NCBI GenBank assembly: GCA_031963465.1
Contig: JASSUG010000007.1
Coordinates: 62,001-126,000 of the forward strand
Length of the DNA stretch: 64,000 nt
Direction of reading: 5' to 3'
Origin: Mycoavidus cysteinexigens_B
GTDB lineage: Bacteria > Pseudomonadota > Gammaproteobacteria > Burkholderiales > Burkholderiaceae
Shown here: piece after piece, positions 42,797 to 52,055 of the stretch
Numbering within the stretch: the stretch's first letter is position 1
Layout: every line of letters begins with the position of its first letter
Program-made: the position numbers and the translations under genes
The notes under the pieces: generated by a model
Seen by the model: the letters and a program-made list of their open reading frames with translations, nothing else
What the model was told of the DNA's origin: nothing
Databases searched by the model: none

Positions 42797-45700
42797 TCAG
42801 GCCAGGTTAGACAGTAAGTTCCGATCGTTCGCTGAGCGCGCTGGCTTGACTGACTGTCCAGTGAATTGAGTGGAGCGAGTCCCAGGCGAGGTATCCAATT
42901 CCCCTAGCGATAACGGCTCCCCTACCGACCCTCTCTGCTTCAAAAGTTGTGCATTCCTCACGCTTAAGCTTTGCACCCCTTCAATCACCGTATCTGTCAC
43001 CGTCAGCACTTCAGGTCTTGGACTACTCCAGCACAGTCTCGCTATCGTGCCTTCTGGCTCTTTTTGGATCTCCCACTGCCGCACTGACCGGTCGGAACTG
43101 CCGCTCACCAAATACTGCCGTCCATTCAGCTCCGTCCAGGCAACACTAATCACTATCCCCCTAAACCCCTGAATCTCTCTGAGACACGCACCCGAAGCCA
43201 CCTCCCACAGACGAACCGTCTTGTCATCACTGCCCGAGGCGATCTGCGCGCCGCTCGGCGAATACACTACGCTCCTAACATAGTCTGTATGTCCTTCTAA
43301 CGTGTGCCCCGCCGCGCCGCTATAAGCGTCCCACAGACGTACCGTCTTGTCCAAACTGCCCGAGGCGATCTGCGCGCCGCTCGGCGAATACACTACGCTC
43401 CAAACAGAGTTGGTATGTCCTTCTAACGTGTGCCCCGCCGCGCCGCTGTGCGCGTCCCACAGACGAACCGTCTTGTCCAAACTGCCCGAGGCGATCTGCG
43501 CTCCGCTCGGCGAATACACTACGCTATTAACAAAGTAGGTATGTCCTTCTAACGTGTGCCCCGCCGCGCCGCTGTGCGCGTCCCACAGACGAACCGTCTT
43601 GTCCAAACTGCCCGAGGCGATCTGCGCTCCGCTCGGCGAATACGCTACGCTCCTAACATAGTGTGTATGTCCTTCTAACGTGTGCCCCGCCGCGCCGCTG
43701 TGCGCGTCCCACAGACGAACCGTCTTGTCATCACTGCCCGAGGCGATCTGCGCGCCGCTCGGCGAATACGCTACGCTCCTAACATAGTGTGTATGTCCTT
43801 CTAACGTGTGCCCCGCCGCGCCGCTGTGCGCGTCCCACAGACGTACCGTCTTGTCAGAACTGCCCGAGGCGATCTGCGCGCCGCTCGGCGAATACACTAC
43901 GCTTATAACCCTGTCGGTATGTCCTTCTAACGTGTGCCCCGCCGCGCTGCTGTGCGCGTCCCACAGACGAACCGTATTGTCCTCACTGCCCGAGGCGATC
44001 TGCGCGCCGCTCGGCGAATACACTACGCTCCTAACATAGTCTGTATGTCCTTCTAACGTGTGCCCCGCCGCGCCGCTGTGCGCGTCCCACAGACGAACCG
44101 TATTGTCCTCACTGCCCGAGGCGATCTGCGCGCCGCTCGGCGAATACACTACGCTCCAAACAATGTCGGTATGTCCTTCTAACGTGTGCCCCGCCGCGCC
44201 GCTGTGCGCGTCCCACAGACGAACCGTCTTGTCCCTACTGCCCGAGGCGATCTGCGCGCCGCTCGGCGAATACACTACGCTATTAACCCAGCCTGTATGT
44301 CCTTCTAACGTGTGCCCCGCCGCGCCGCTGTGCGCGTCCCACAGACGAACCGTCTTGTCCAAACTGCCCGAGGCGATCTGCGCTCCGCTCGGCGAATACA
44401 CTACGCTCATAACATGGGAGGTATGTCCTTCTAACGTGTGCCCCGCCGCGCCGCTGTGCGCGTCCCACAGACGAACCGTAGTGTCATCACTGCCCGAGGC
44501 GATCTGCGCGCCGCTCGGCGAATACACTACGCTCCTAACATAGGAGGTATGTCCTTCTAAGGTGTGCCCCGCCGCGCCGCTGTGCGCGTCCCACAGACGT
44601 ACCGTCTTGTCAGAACTGCCCGAGGCGATCTGCGCGCCGCTCGGCGAATACACTACGCTCCAAACAATGTCGGTATGTCCTTCTAACGTGTGGATTTTGG
44701 CCCAGCTTGAGGTGTCATAGAGACTAATCTTGCCGTTTTTAAGACCTATCGCACAGGTTTTCCCATCCGGTGAATACGCGCAGGAAGTGACCTTGCTCTC
44801 TTCTTGCACATACGCCCATTCACCAAACTGCACCCCGGCCATCTGCGCGCCGCTTAAATTCGCCTGGCGCAGCCAACTCGTGCGAAGCGTCACCTTTCTT
44901 AAATCCGCTCCTTGCAACTGCGCTGAATCGAATAACCCAAAACTCAGATCCGCCCCAGGGATCTGAATGTGATTTAAATCAGTTCCATTAAATTGAACGC
45001 CCGCTCTGACCAAAATCGTCATGGCATTCGCCGCTGCTTCGCGCACCGTTTTGTCGGTTTTTGACTGCTCTATAATGGCTAACAGCTGTTTCTTAAAGAC
45101 GCTATCCTGCTTAACGCGATCCGTCAACCAGCGCACCACGCCCAAATCACCGACCCAATGCTTGGGGGCTAACGATACTATTTTTAGCCTTTGGGGGAGT
45201 ACAACCGGTTCGTTTTCAAAACTATAGACCGACGCATCACTCCCACGACGGCGGTGAGCGTCCGCTATCCTGCACGCATCGAATGACTCGAACAGCGAAC
45301 GTGCTACACCATACTCCAGCAACGATTTATGGATAAACCGGTATTGATTGCCGCTTCGGATCAGCGGCCAGGCGTCTCGTAGCAGTTGCTGCTTGTCTTC
45401 GTTTCCGAAAAAGGTATCTTTCCAACTCCCTTCATCTTTACGCAACGAATACTCGATCACCGGATTACCTGCATTCTCGATATATAGATGTACCGCTAAA
45501 TCTTGCACAAGGGCGAGTCCGTGCTCGGCAAAGTCATCATCGCACAACGCTCTAAAAATCTCTCTTTTCGTTCCCGTTAAATCTTGTGTATTTAAGCGTT
45601 GCTGGTTGCGCTCGAACCATTGTTTGACGAACTGCTCATAGAGATCCAGGCGTAACTGCACGGCATTTCGCGCTTTCCCCTCATTGGCTAGGTAAGGCAA

Positions 45701-47860
45701 CGCTTCGAGCACCACCCGCAGCAAAAAGGGGTTGCTGACCAAAGCTTTTAAATGAGGTTGTTCAAGCGCCTCTTTATATTGGTGCGCTACCCAGCCCGTT
45801 GGGTTGTGCTGCACATATTTCTCTAGATACTGATCGCGCTCTGCTTCTGAAAACGGTGCGATCACGATTTCCTGAAAGGACGGGTCCCGATCCTGCAGAA
45901 GCGGATTCGGTTGAAAACGGCTTCGATAGTTCTCGCCCAGATATTCGGTGCGACAACTGATCACCAAGCGACCCTGCCACCCGTCCGACTGGTTTAGTCG
46001 ATTATGCAGATACAGATTCTGGGTCTGACGAATCTCGTCATAGCCGTCCAAAATAAAGATGAACTTTTGTTTTTCTTTTTTTAAGCTCTGAATCTGAAAT
46101 TCGGAGAGCCCTCTTTTCTTTAACGCTTTCGCAATCAGGTCATGTTCAGGCTTGTCAATACTCGGCAAAGAGATAAAGAGGGGAATCGCTTCTTGCTCTT
46201 TTTGAGTGTCCCATAAATGCTTTTCTAGCAGACGGTTGAAGGTCGTTTTGCCCGCCCCAGAGTCCCCCGTCAGCAAGATCACCTCTTTCTCTTTTAGCAA
46301 CGCTTGAACTTTGGATAAGAGATCAAAGGTGTCGGTGGCGTGTAGGCTCGCTTTGCCATGGGGTTGAACATAGAGCTGGAGGGTTTCCTGAAACGCCGCA
46401 TCTTGTTTGAAAACATTAAAGTACTGTTCATTCAGCGCGGCCCGGGGGTCTGTATTGAATCGCTGCTGCTGCTGTACGGTGAGCGCCAGTTGGCTGTGCA
46501 GCGCCGCCTGTATGTCATTGAAGATACCATCGACTCTCTTTGCAAACTCAAGCACACCCGGTGTTGACTCATTCTTTAACTGAGAAATAAAGTCACTGTA
46601 TCCCTTCCAAAACTGGTCCAGAAAGGTTTTCGCCTCATTGCTGCCGACTAACAGCCGCTCGATCACCTTAAACAATACCCCGTGTCGACTTTGATTGAGA
46701 TACACTTCCCCCGCTTTGGTTTGCGCATCCAATCGCGGCATATCTTCCATCCGAACCGTCGTCGCTGGAATAAAATGACTCAGGCAATCATCATAGCTAT
46801 TGGCGGTTAACGAAACCGGGATAATGCCATGGGGCTTTTCCGGGTACTCTGTCCTAATTTGCAAAAAAGCGATTTCCGTCAACACATGATGGAACCCTGC
46901 TTTATATTCCGGCTTTTGTGAAAATTTTCTCACCACCTGACGAATGGCCAACGTGCCGGATTGTTCGCGGTCTTGGCGATAGACCGCTAGATCTTTGAGA
47001 TAGGCTTCTCGAAGTTCTTGTAAAAACGGGCCATAGTCCGCCCATTTTAAGTAGCTTGCTAATACTTCAGAACAACACACCACGATCTTATCGACCGGTT
47101 TCACATCCTTTCGTAACTGAGCAGGCAATAAACAGAGTTGGTTGGTGAGGATATCTTCTAGCTTGCCATCCTCTTTCAGATCTTTCGCGGCGCTGGAATA
47201 CGTTTGCCCCATCGGCGTTTGATCCGAATACAATTTGACCTGGACCTTAGATAAACTATTGATTAAATATTTAGAGGTAGCGGCTTCGGCTTGTCCGTGA
47301 TCAAGATTGTCGTGCGCATACACCAGAAAAAGGCTGGGTTTATTGGCCACCCCTTTTAATGATCCCAGCGTCGATAGCGCTTTTTCAAAAAGATACTCTA
47401 CCAGCTTGCCTCTTTCTTCGGCAGACGAACTAGCGGGCTGCGGTAGAGAGGCTGGGGCAGCACTAGCACCCTGAGCACAAGCCGGTGTACCGCTCGTAGA
47501 CTGCGACGCGGCAGGGACAACGGAGGCAGATAGGCTTCCTCCATATCCCCACTTTTGTGCTTTTCTATAACTGTTTTGTGCTTTATCGCGTTGGCCCAAA
47601 TGTTCTAACACTCGACCGCGCTCAAAATAGGTTTGAGCGATTCTGTCTCGTAGAGTCTGATCGGCTAGGGTCTGAGGGGTATGCGCGTTTTTCAACGCTC
47701 TTTTCATCTGCGATAACGAGGCTTCTGCATCGTCGCATAACACCAAAGCAATATTCAGATCCGCTGTCTTGCGGGCGGTCTCTAAATAAAAGTTAGCCAG
47801 GTCCAGTGTTTGCTCTGGTGAGAACGTGCTCCGTAATGATGAAAAGGTACCGCCCAACAT
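42797..47860 (-). CDS. NLR-like STAND protein: TPR, TIR/SEFIR-like, NACHT, pentapeptide, WD40
   Basis: About 1687 residues from the ATG at 47,860, which has AGAGGA 7 bases upstream (a GTG at 47,950 has none). Order: TPR-like helices (~20-110); linker; a TIR/SEFIR-like domain (SLFLVYAHDN near 177, DKIVVCCSEVL, IIPVSL); NACHT ATPase with Walker A LLTGDSGAGKTT (~530), Walker B FIFILDGYDEI (~600) and NPFLLRVVLEALP; pentapeptide repeats (LQGADLRKVTLRTS); then 14 WD40 repeats (~1015-1600), 12 nearly identical. This STAND plan suits ligand-triggered assembly of an effector domain, as in fungal HET-E-type or bacterial anti-phage proteins. The trigger and effector activity are unknown. Confidence 0.88.
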   Translation of the reverse strand: MLGGTFSSLRSTFSPEQTLDLANFYLETARKTADLNIALVLCDDAEASLSQMKRALKNAHTPQTLADQTLRDRIAQTYFERGRVLEHLGQRDKAQNSYRKAQKWGYGGSLSASVVPAASQSTSGTPACAQGASAAPASLPQPASSSAEERGKLVEYLFEKALSTLGSLKGVANKPSLFLVYAHDNLDHGQAEAATSKYLINSLSKVQVKLYSDQTPMGQTYSSAAKDLKEDGKLEDILTNQLCLLPAQLRKDVKPVDKIVVCCSEVLASYLKWADYGPFLQELREAYLKDLAVYRQDREQSGTLAIRQVVRKFSQKPEYKAGFHHVLTEIAFLQIRTEYPEKPHGIIPVSLTANSYDDCLSHFIPATTVRMEDMPRLDAQTKAGEVYLNQSRHGVLFKVIERLLVGSNEAKTFLDQFWKGYSDFISQLKNESTPGVLEFAKRVDGIFNDIQAALHSQLALTVQQQQRFNTDPRAALNEQYFNVFKQDAAFQETLQLYVQPHGKASLHATDTFDLLSKVQALLKEKEVILLTGDSGAGKTTFNRLLEKHLWDTQKEQEAIPLFISLPSIDKPEHDLIAKALKKRGLSEFQIQSLKKEKQKFIFILDGYDEIRQTQNLYLHNRLNQSDGWQGRLVISCRTEYLGENYRSRFQPNPLLQDRDPSFQEIVIAPFSEAERDQYLEKYVQHNPTGWVAHQYKEALEQPHLKALVSNPFLLRVVLEALPYLANEGKARNAVQLRLDLYEQFVKQWFERNQQRLNTQDLTGTKREIFRALCDDDFAEHGLALVQDLAVHLYIENAGNPVIEYSLRKDEGSWKDTFFGNEDKQQLLRDAWPLIRSGNQYRFIHKSLLEYGVARSLFESFDACRIADAHRRRGSDASVYSFENEPVVLPQRLKIVSLAPKHWVGDLGVVRWLTDRVKQDSVFKKQLLAIIEQSKTDKTVREAAANAMTILVRAGVQFNGTDLNHIQIPGADLSFGLFDSAQLQGADLRKVTLRTSWLRQANLSGAQMAGVQFGEWAYVQEESKVTSCAYSPDGKTCAIGLKNGKISLYDTSSWAKIHTLEGHTDIVWSVVYSPSGAQIASGSSDKTVRLWDAHSGAAGHTLEGHTSYVRSVVYSPSGAQIASGSDDTTVRLWDAHSGAAGHTLEGHTSHVMSVVYSPSGAQIASGSLDKTVRLWDAHSGAAGHTLEGHTGWVNSVVYSPSGAQIASGSRDKTVRLWDAHSGAAGHTLEGHTDIVWSVVYSPSGAQIASGSEDNTVRLWDAHSGAAGHTLEGHTDYVRSVVYSPSGAQIASGSEDNTVRLWDAHSSAAGHTLEGHTDRVISVVYSPSGAQIASGSSDKTVRLWDAHSGAAGHTLEGHTHYVRSVAYSPSGAQIASGSDDKTVRLWDAHSGAAGHTLEGHTHYVRSVAYSPSGAQIASGSLDKTVRLWDAHSGAAGHTLEGHTYFVNSVVYSPSGAQIASGSLDKTVRLWDAHSGAAGHTLEGHTNSVWSVVYSPSGAQIASGSLDKTVRLWDAYSGAAGHTLEGHTDYVRSVVYSPSGAQIASGSDDKTVRLWEVASGACLREIQGFRGIVISVAWTELNGRQYLVSGSSDRSVRQWEIQKEPEGTIARLCWSSPRPEVLTVTDTVIEGVQSLSVRNAQLLKQRGSVGEPLSLGELDTSPGTRSTQFTGQSVKPARSANDRNLLSNLA
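43180..44690 (-). repeat. 12 nearly identical 126-bp WD40 repeats
   Basis: Each unit encodes 42 residues on the frame EGHT..V.SV(V/A)YSPSGAQI, then ASGS.D.TVRLWDAHSGAAG. The DNA between units is almost identical, including GAGGCGATCTGCGC(G/T)CC text. Differences concentrate in a few codons: two after EGHT, one after the next Val, the V/A, and the residues around SGS.D(K/T/N)T. Confidence 0.95.
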
Positions 47861-48031
47861 AGATGTTCCTCTGTTATTAATGAGTAGACGCAGAGCATAA
47901 TCGACATCGGATGATGACCGAATCCCTGGGTCAGCCGTGCTAGCACGCACAGGGATTATATCGATACTTTATAAATGTCAGTGAGTTTTGTGAGCCACTC
48001 GCTACTTTGAAGAGACCTCTGCTTGAGACAT

Positions 48032-48038
48032 TACCATA
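48032..48038. repeat. 7-bp target duplication, left copy (TACCATA)
   Basis: TACCATA here and at 49,057-49,063 flank the IS982-family element exactly, marking a simple insertion. Confidence 0.85.
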
Positions 48039-49056
48039 ACGTCAGTTCGGGTTAAGCGATTCCTGGTAGAAGCGCTGCAAAGGCAATTTAGGCTTATTGG
48101 GCATAAGGCAATAAGCGATGATTCCGCTGAGTAGATTAACAGCAAAGTTAATAGGAGAGCGATGGCGAGTATGCTCGACCTGGCATAGGTTTTTCAATTC
48201 ATCGAAGACGGTTTCAACAAGCGACCGTAGGCGCAATAAAGCCTGATCAAAAGGGGAATGAACAATAGGCTTCATGTTGCGTCGAACCTTGGTAACAAGC
48301 TCAACGCCAAGATCCCTCAAGGATTGTGCCAGTTTCCCTGAGATATAGCCTTTGTCGGCATAAAGCTTGCCAAACAACGAGTGCACGAGATCAGGTACGG
48401 GCTTACGGTCATCGATATTACCCGGCGTTAACCTCAGCCCAAGCAGTTCACCTTGGTGATTAATCACTGCATGCAGCTTGAAGCCAAAGAACCACCCTGT
48501 GGAACTTTTACCTCGAGCGGCTAAGCCATCAAATACACGGTGACGGCTAATACGTAGATTGTCACAGACTGCAATAGGCGTGGAATCCACAATAGAGATC
48601 CCTGTGCATTGGCCTTTGAGGGTTTCAAACAGAGCAGCTAGTGCAAGGTTGCAGCGCGGTAATAGTTCAATGCAACGATTGTATGAGGGTAACCTCGGGA
48701 ACTCTGAGCGCAGATGCTGGCATACATGATTCAGATAAAATGATTTGAATTGTCGATAGCGAATCTGATGAAAAAGCACGACTAGCGTCATCAATTCTGC
48801 TAAGGATAGGTTTGTAGCACGCAAGCGTTTGCGTTTTCCGCTAGATAACAACTTTTTGTTGAGCTCTGGCTCAAATTCTTTGCAAAAATCGTCCATCAGA
48901 CAATAAAGTTCGGTAATATGATCCATGGGTGCTCTGGCCTTTCTTAGAGAGTTCGGTTTGCAAGACTTACATTCTCTTCGAAATACTTAGCACCCGCCTC
49001 ATTTTCTCCCACATTTTTTGCTCTTATCTCCGCACTTCCTTAACCCGAACTCAGGT
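48039..49056 (-). mobile_element. IS982-family insertion sequence, 1018 bp
   Basis: Terminal inverted repeats AC(G/C)T(C/G)AGTTCGGGTTAAG lie at both ends, with a 7-bp target duplication. The transposase is intact, so this copy is probably recent and possibly active. Confidence 0.9.
48042..48926 (-). CDS. IS982-family transposase
   Basis: 294 residues. MDHITELYCLMDDFCKEFEP at the N-terminus is typical. The DDE catalytic segments are ISIVDSTPIAVCDNLR, LYADKGYISGKLAQSLRDLG, and the C-terminal LRLRSLVETVFDELKNLCQV with the catalytic Glu. The stop lies within the terminal repeat, as usual for this compact family. No frameshift. Confidence 0.95.
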   Translation of the reverse strand: MDHITELYCLMDDFCKEFEPELNKKLLSSGKRKRLRATNLSLAELMTLVVLFHQIRYRQFKSFYLNHVCQHLRSEFPRLPSYNRCIELLPRCNLALAALFETLKGQCTGISIVDSTPIAVCDNLRISRHRVFDGLAARGKSSTGWFFGFKLHAVINHQGELLGLRLTPGNIDDRKPVPDLVHSLFGKLYADKGYISGKLAQSLRDLGVELVTKVRRNMKPIVHSPFDQALLRLRSLVETVFDELKNLCQVEHTRHRSPINFAVNLLSGIIAYCLMPNKPKLPLQRFYQESLNPN

Positions 49057-49063
49057 TACCATA

Positions 49064-49750
49064 ACAACACGTCAATTTTTTCTCAAACGGAGTGCGTCTT
49101 CAGCCTCTTTTGAATTTCACGATATGAAAAAAACAGCACCGTGTTAAGTTTGATAACTCGTGCTAGCAAACTTATATTTGCTTGCCAAAATATGAGATTT
49201 TTGAAGTTGACGAACTATTGAATAGACTTACTTTCTCTTCAGGGGTGAAATTACTTGGGTGAGCCGGATTCCGTCTTAATTTTCCTGGCACCGTTGCTAG
49301 CCATAAAATAAAAGTGCAATCGACTTATGATATTTCGTGCAATCCTGTTCTGAAAATGACAAGCGGCCAATTTAAGTAGCTAGAAACTCGGTAGCCAATT
49401 TAAAATGCTAAAAATGTTTCTGGCTACCATCTGCCGAGGCGGCCATTTTGAGTATACCCATTTTGCCTATTTATACTCACCATGAAGATTGCCCGCATCT
49501 ATCAAAGCCTTCGGGGTCAAGCGAATACTTATGGGAAGCTTCCCATGAACGTTTTATTGATCCCCGGACCCCAATTCCGCCGCTTTGGGCTTAGAACCCC
49601 CTGTTGCGTTTATTCCAAACCTGGCTGAGATTAACTGACCGAGCGGAAAATTCGGCGGTTCCGGCGTGCTTCCCTACATAGGGGAAGGCAGACATATCAA
49701 GCTAGTACTGTGGGTTAGAGGCTTCACGCCTCCTCGCCGTGACCGCCGCG
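49064..49750. other. Non-coding region between IS982 and ppiD
   Basis: About 690 bases. CCAATTTAAG and CCAATTTAAA occur ~30 bases apart near 49,370-49,400 beside AGTAGCTAG/GGTAGCC text, which might be a relic of an IS end. No frame, RNA gene or terminator is supported. A GAGGC/GCCTC hairpin lies near 49,715, just downstream of ppiD, without a T-run. Confidence 0.4.
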
Positions 49751-51730
49751 CTATTCGCTAGCGGCCGCTTTTTCTACTGCATATATTTTGACTTTTGAGC
49801 GCGTGCGCAGTGAGGCAAGGTACGCGTTGAGTTCAAGCTGGCCGGTCAACTGTGCCAGTTGCTGCTGCAACGCGGTCAGTCTTTGAGGCTCAATCGCCGT
49901 CGGCGTAGTCAGCGACTCGACACGATAGATTGCATAAATACCACCGTCTAGTATGGCGCTTACATAGTGCGGCAATTGCTGAGCATCCGCCTTGAAGATG
50001 GCGTTCACGGCCTTAGGCGTTAAGCCTTGTATGCCGGCACGTGAGAGCTTAACCACCGGTGAAAACCCCTCGATTGACTTCGATTGCCGCAAACTGGCCA
50101 GTTTCTCGGCGCCAGCTTGGCGCGCTAATTCTGCGGCTTGCAGCAGCACAACTTTTTGCTGCACGCTCTGCTTAACCGCCTCAAACGGCAGCACGGATGC
50201 TGGTTTATGCTCGATCACATGAGCTGCGATTAAGGTATTGTCGCCAACATCAATCGCCGCCGTATTATGTTTGCCCTTGAGCACTTCGGGGTCAAAGACT
50301 GCGGCCAGAAATTTTGGATGAGCTAAGGCCGGAACCGCTGACAGCGCTGGCGTAGTTTGCTTGGTCAGAGTGGCCTTTTGCACCACTAAATTAAACTTCT
50401 CGGCAGCGGGCGTCAGGCTATCCGTCTGTTCATAGACGATATTTGAAAATTGTTCAACAGCCGCCGCAAAGCGCTGCGCAGCCTGCTGCTTTTTCAGATC
50501 GTTGAACAGAGTCTCTTTGACTGTCTCCAAAGGTTGAGTCAGTGCCGGCTTAATGTCCGTGACCTGGATAATGTGGTAGCCAAAATCCGATTGCACGAGA
50601 CCGCTGATTTCATTTGACTTAAGCTTAAACGCCGCCTCTTCAAATGGTTTGACCATCATGCCTGGACCAAAATACCCAAGGTCCCCGCCTCTGGTTGCAG
50701 AGCCCGGATCTTGTGATTCTTTACGCGCAATCTCAGCAAATTGAGCCGGCTGCTGGCGTAACTGTGCCAGCAGTGCTTCAGCTTTTGCTTTAGCTTGTTC
50801 ACGCGCCGTGATATGTGCTTTGGCAGCCGCGCTGGCTGCTGTTTTGGCATCCGCTTTGGCGTCGTCCGCTTTAACTTCTTCTTTAGGCACGGTGATCAGG
50901 ATATGGCTGGCACGCACCTGTTTCGGCGTTTGATACGCTGCCAGGTTATCTTGATAGGCTTGTTTAAGCTCGTCTTCACTCGGTGTAATCGTCGTCGCAA
51001 TGAGATCGGCGCTTAAGATGACGTAATTGACTGTAGCGGTTTCCGGGGTGGCAAATTCTTGTTGATGCTCAGCGTAGTACTGCGTTAACTGTTCCGCAGT
51101 CGGATTCACTTTCACACTATAGTCCAGTGGATGAAAAACCAATTCTCGCACTTCGCGCTGCTGCATCGACAAATTAGCCACATGTTGGGCCGAGCTCTTA
51201 GGCATTAAAGCACTCGCTTCAATGCTATCGCTGATTTGAGCGAGCGCCAAACCTTGACGCACGCGGGCATCAAATTGCTCAGGCGTCATCCCCTGGGTCG
51301 CCAACAGTTCACGGTATTTGTCGGTATCGATCGAGCCATCCGCTTTGCGTAGTGGTGCAAGCGCCGGGATGCTTAAAATCGTTTGACGCACCGCATCATC
51401 AGAGGCACTCAGGTGCTGACGCCGTGCTTCATGCGCCAGTAAACGTTGCTGAATCAGATTGTCTAGCAGAATTTGACGCAATACAGGCGTATCGACTGCC
51501 GCCATATCAACCGCACTACCAAACATCTCGCGCATCCGCTCGAGCTGCTCATTGAGCAGCGTATCGTATTCTTGCCGCGTGATCTTGGAGCCACCGACAG
51601 CGGCTACATTCGCGCTCGTGTCAAAAAACCCACGGAACCCCTGCACACCGACCAGGCCAAGGCCCGGCACAATAAGCAAAGCCAATAGAAGCAGCATGAG
51701 ACGTTTGTGATTGCGAATGAAATCGAACAT
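49751..51730 (-). CDS. ppiD: Periplasmic folding chaperone/PPIase PpiD (SurA-like)
   Basis: About 659 residues from the ATG at 51,730 (MFDFIRNHKRLMLLLLALLI), whose N-terminal helix anchors it in the inner membrane with the bulk in the periplasm. A SurA_N-like helical region follows (AVGGSKITRQEYDTLLNEQL), then the parvulin domain (VRASHILITVPKE ... GGDLGYFGPGMMVKPFEEAA, FGYHIIQVTD) with an Ala/Lys-rich insertion inside it. It helps outer-membrane and secreted proteins fold. It is the last gene after lon and tRNA-Val. Confidence 0.93.
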   Translation of the reverse strand: MFDFIRNHKRLMLLLLALLIVPGLGLVGVQGFRGFFDTSANVAAVGGSKITRQEYDTLLNEQLERMREMFGSAVDMAAVDTPVLRQILLDNLIQQRLLAHEARRQHLSASDDAVRQTILSIPALAPLRKADGSIDTDKYRELLATQGMTPEQFDARVRQGLALAQISDSIEASALMPKSSAQHVANLSMQQREVRELVFHPLDYSVKVNPTAEQLTQYYAEHQQEFATPETATVNYVILSADLIATTITPSEDELKQAYQDNLAAYQTPKQVRASHILITVPKEEVKADDAKADAKTAASAAAKAHITAREQAKAKAEALLAQLRQQPAQFAEIARKESQDPGSATRGGDLGYFGPGMMVKPFEEAAFKLKSNEISGLVQSDFGYHIIQVTDIKPALTQPLETVKETLFNDLKKQQAAQRFAAAVEQFSNIVYEQTDSLTPAAEKFNLVVQKATLTKQTTPALSAVPALAHPKFLAAVFDPEVLKGKHNTAAIDVGDNTLIAAHVIEHKPASVLPFEAVKQSVQQKVVLLQAAELARQAGAEKLASLRQSKSIEGFSPVVKLSRAGIQGLTPKAVNAIFKADAQQLPHYVSAILDGGIYAIYRVESLTTPTAIEPQRLTALQQQLAQLTGQLELNAYLASLRTRSKVKIYAVEKAAASE

Positions 51731-51828
51731 AGAAGTCAAAGAGTAGAGAAGCAAGGATCAAAAATGGGATAATTTTGCCCGGCAAGAACTTCAGGGCGAG
51801 TCATTCTAAATGCGCGTGCCGATGGAAT

Positions 51829-51904
51829 TGGTGGGTGCTGAGAGGCTCGAACTCCCGACCTAAGCCTTGTAAGGGCTCCGCTCTACCAACTGAGCTAAGC
51901 ACCC
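51829..51904 (-). tRNA. tRNA-Val(UAC)
   Basis: The cloverleaf is complete: acceptor GGGTGCT/AGCACCC, D-arm GCTC/GAGC, anticodon loop CTTACAA (UAC), T-arm with GTTCGAG, encoded CCA. It lies between lon and ppiD, as in many betaproteobacteria. Confidence 0.96.
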
Positions 51905-52055
51905 AATACCATCGGTAACTAAGACTATAGCAAGACGTGCTGCAACTCAGTTTCTGAGTCTGTCTTGCTAAAAACCAAGAGTTTACCGCATTCTGTTTAC
52001 GCTGACCAGTACCACAAGGCAGGAAAATCACAAGAAATTTGCGTTATTTTCAAAC

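Noticed and set aside
43347..44543. Plus-strand frames of 60-160 codons across the WD40 repeats
   Set aside because: They are antisense shadows of the repeat array with repetitive Cys/Ser/Ala text and no homology.
43180..44690. CRISPR-like or simple tandem repeat array
   Set aside because: The 126-bp unit is a whole WD40 codon repeat in frame within one gene, with no spacers.
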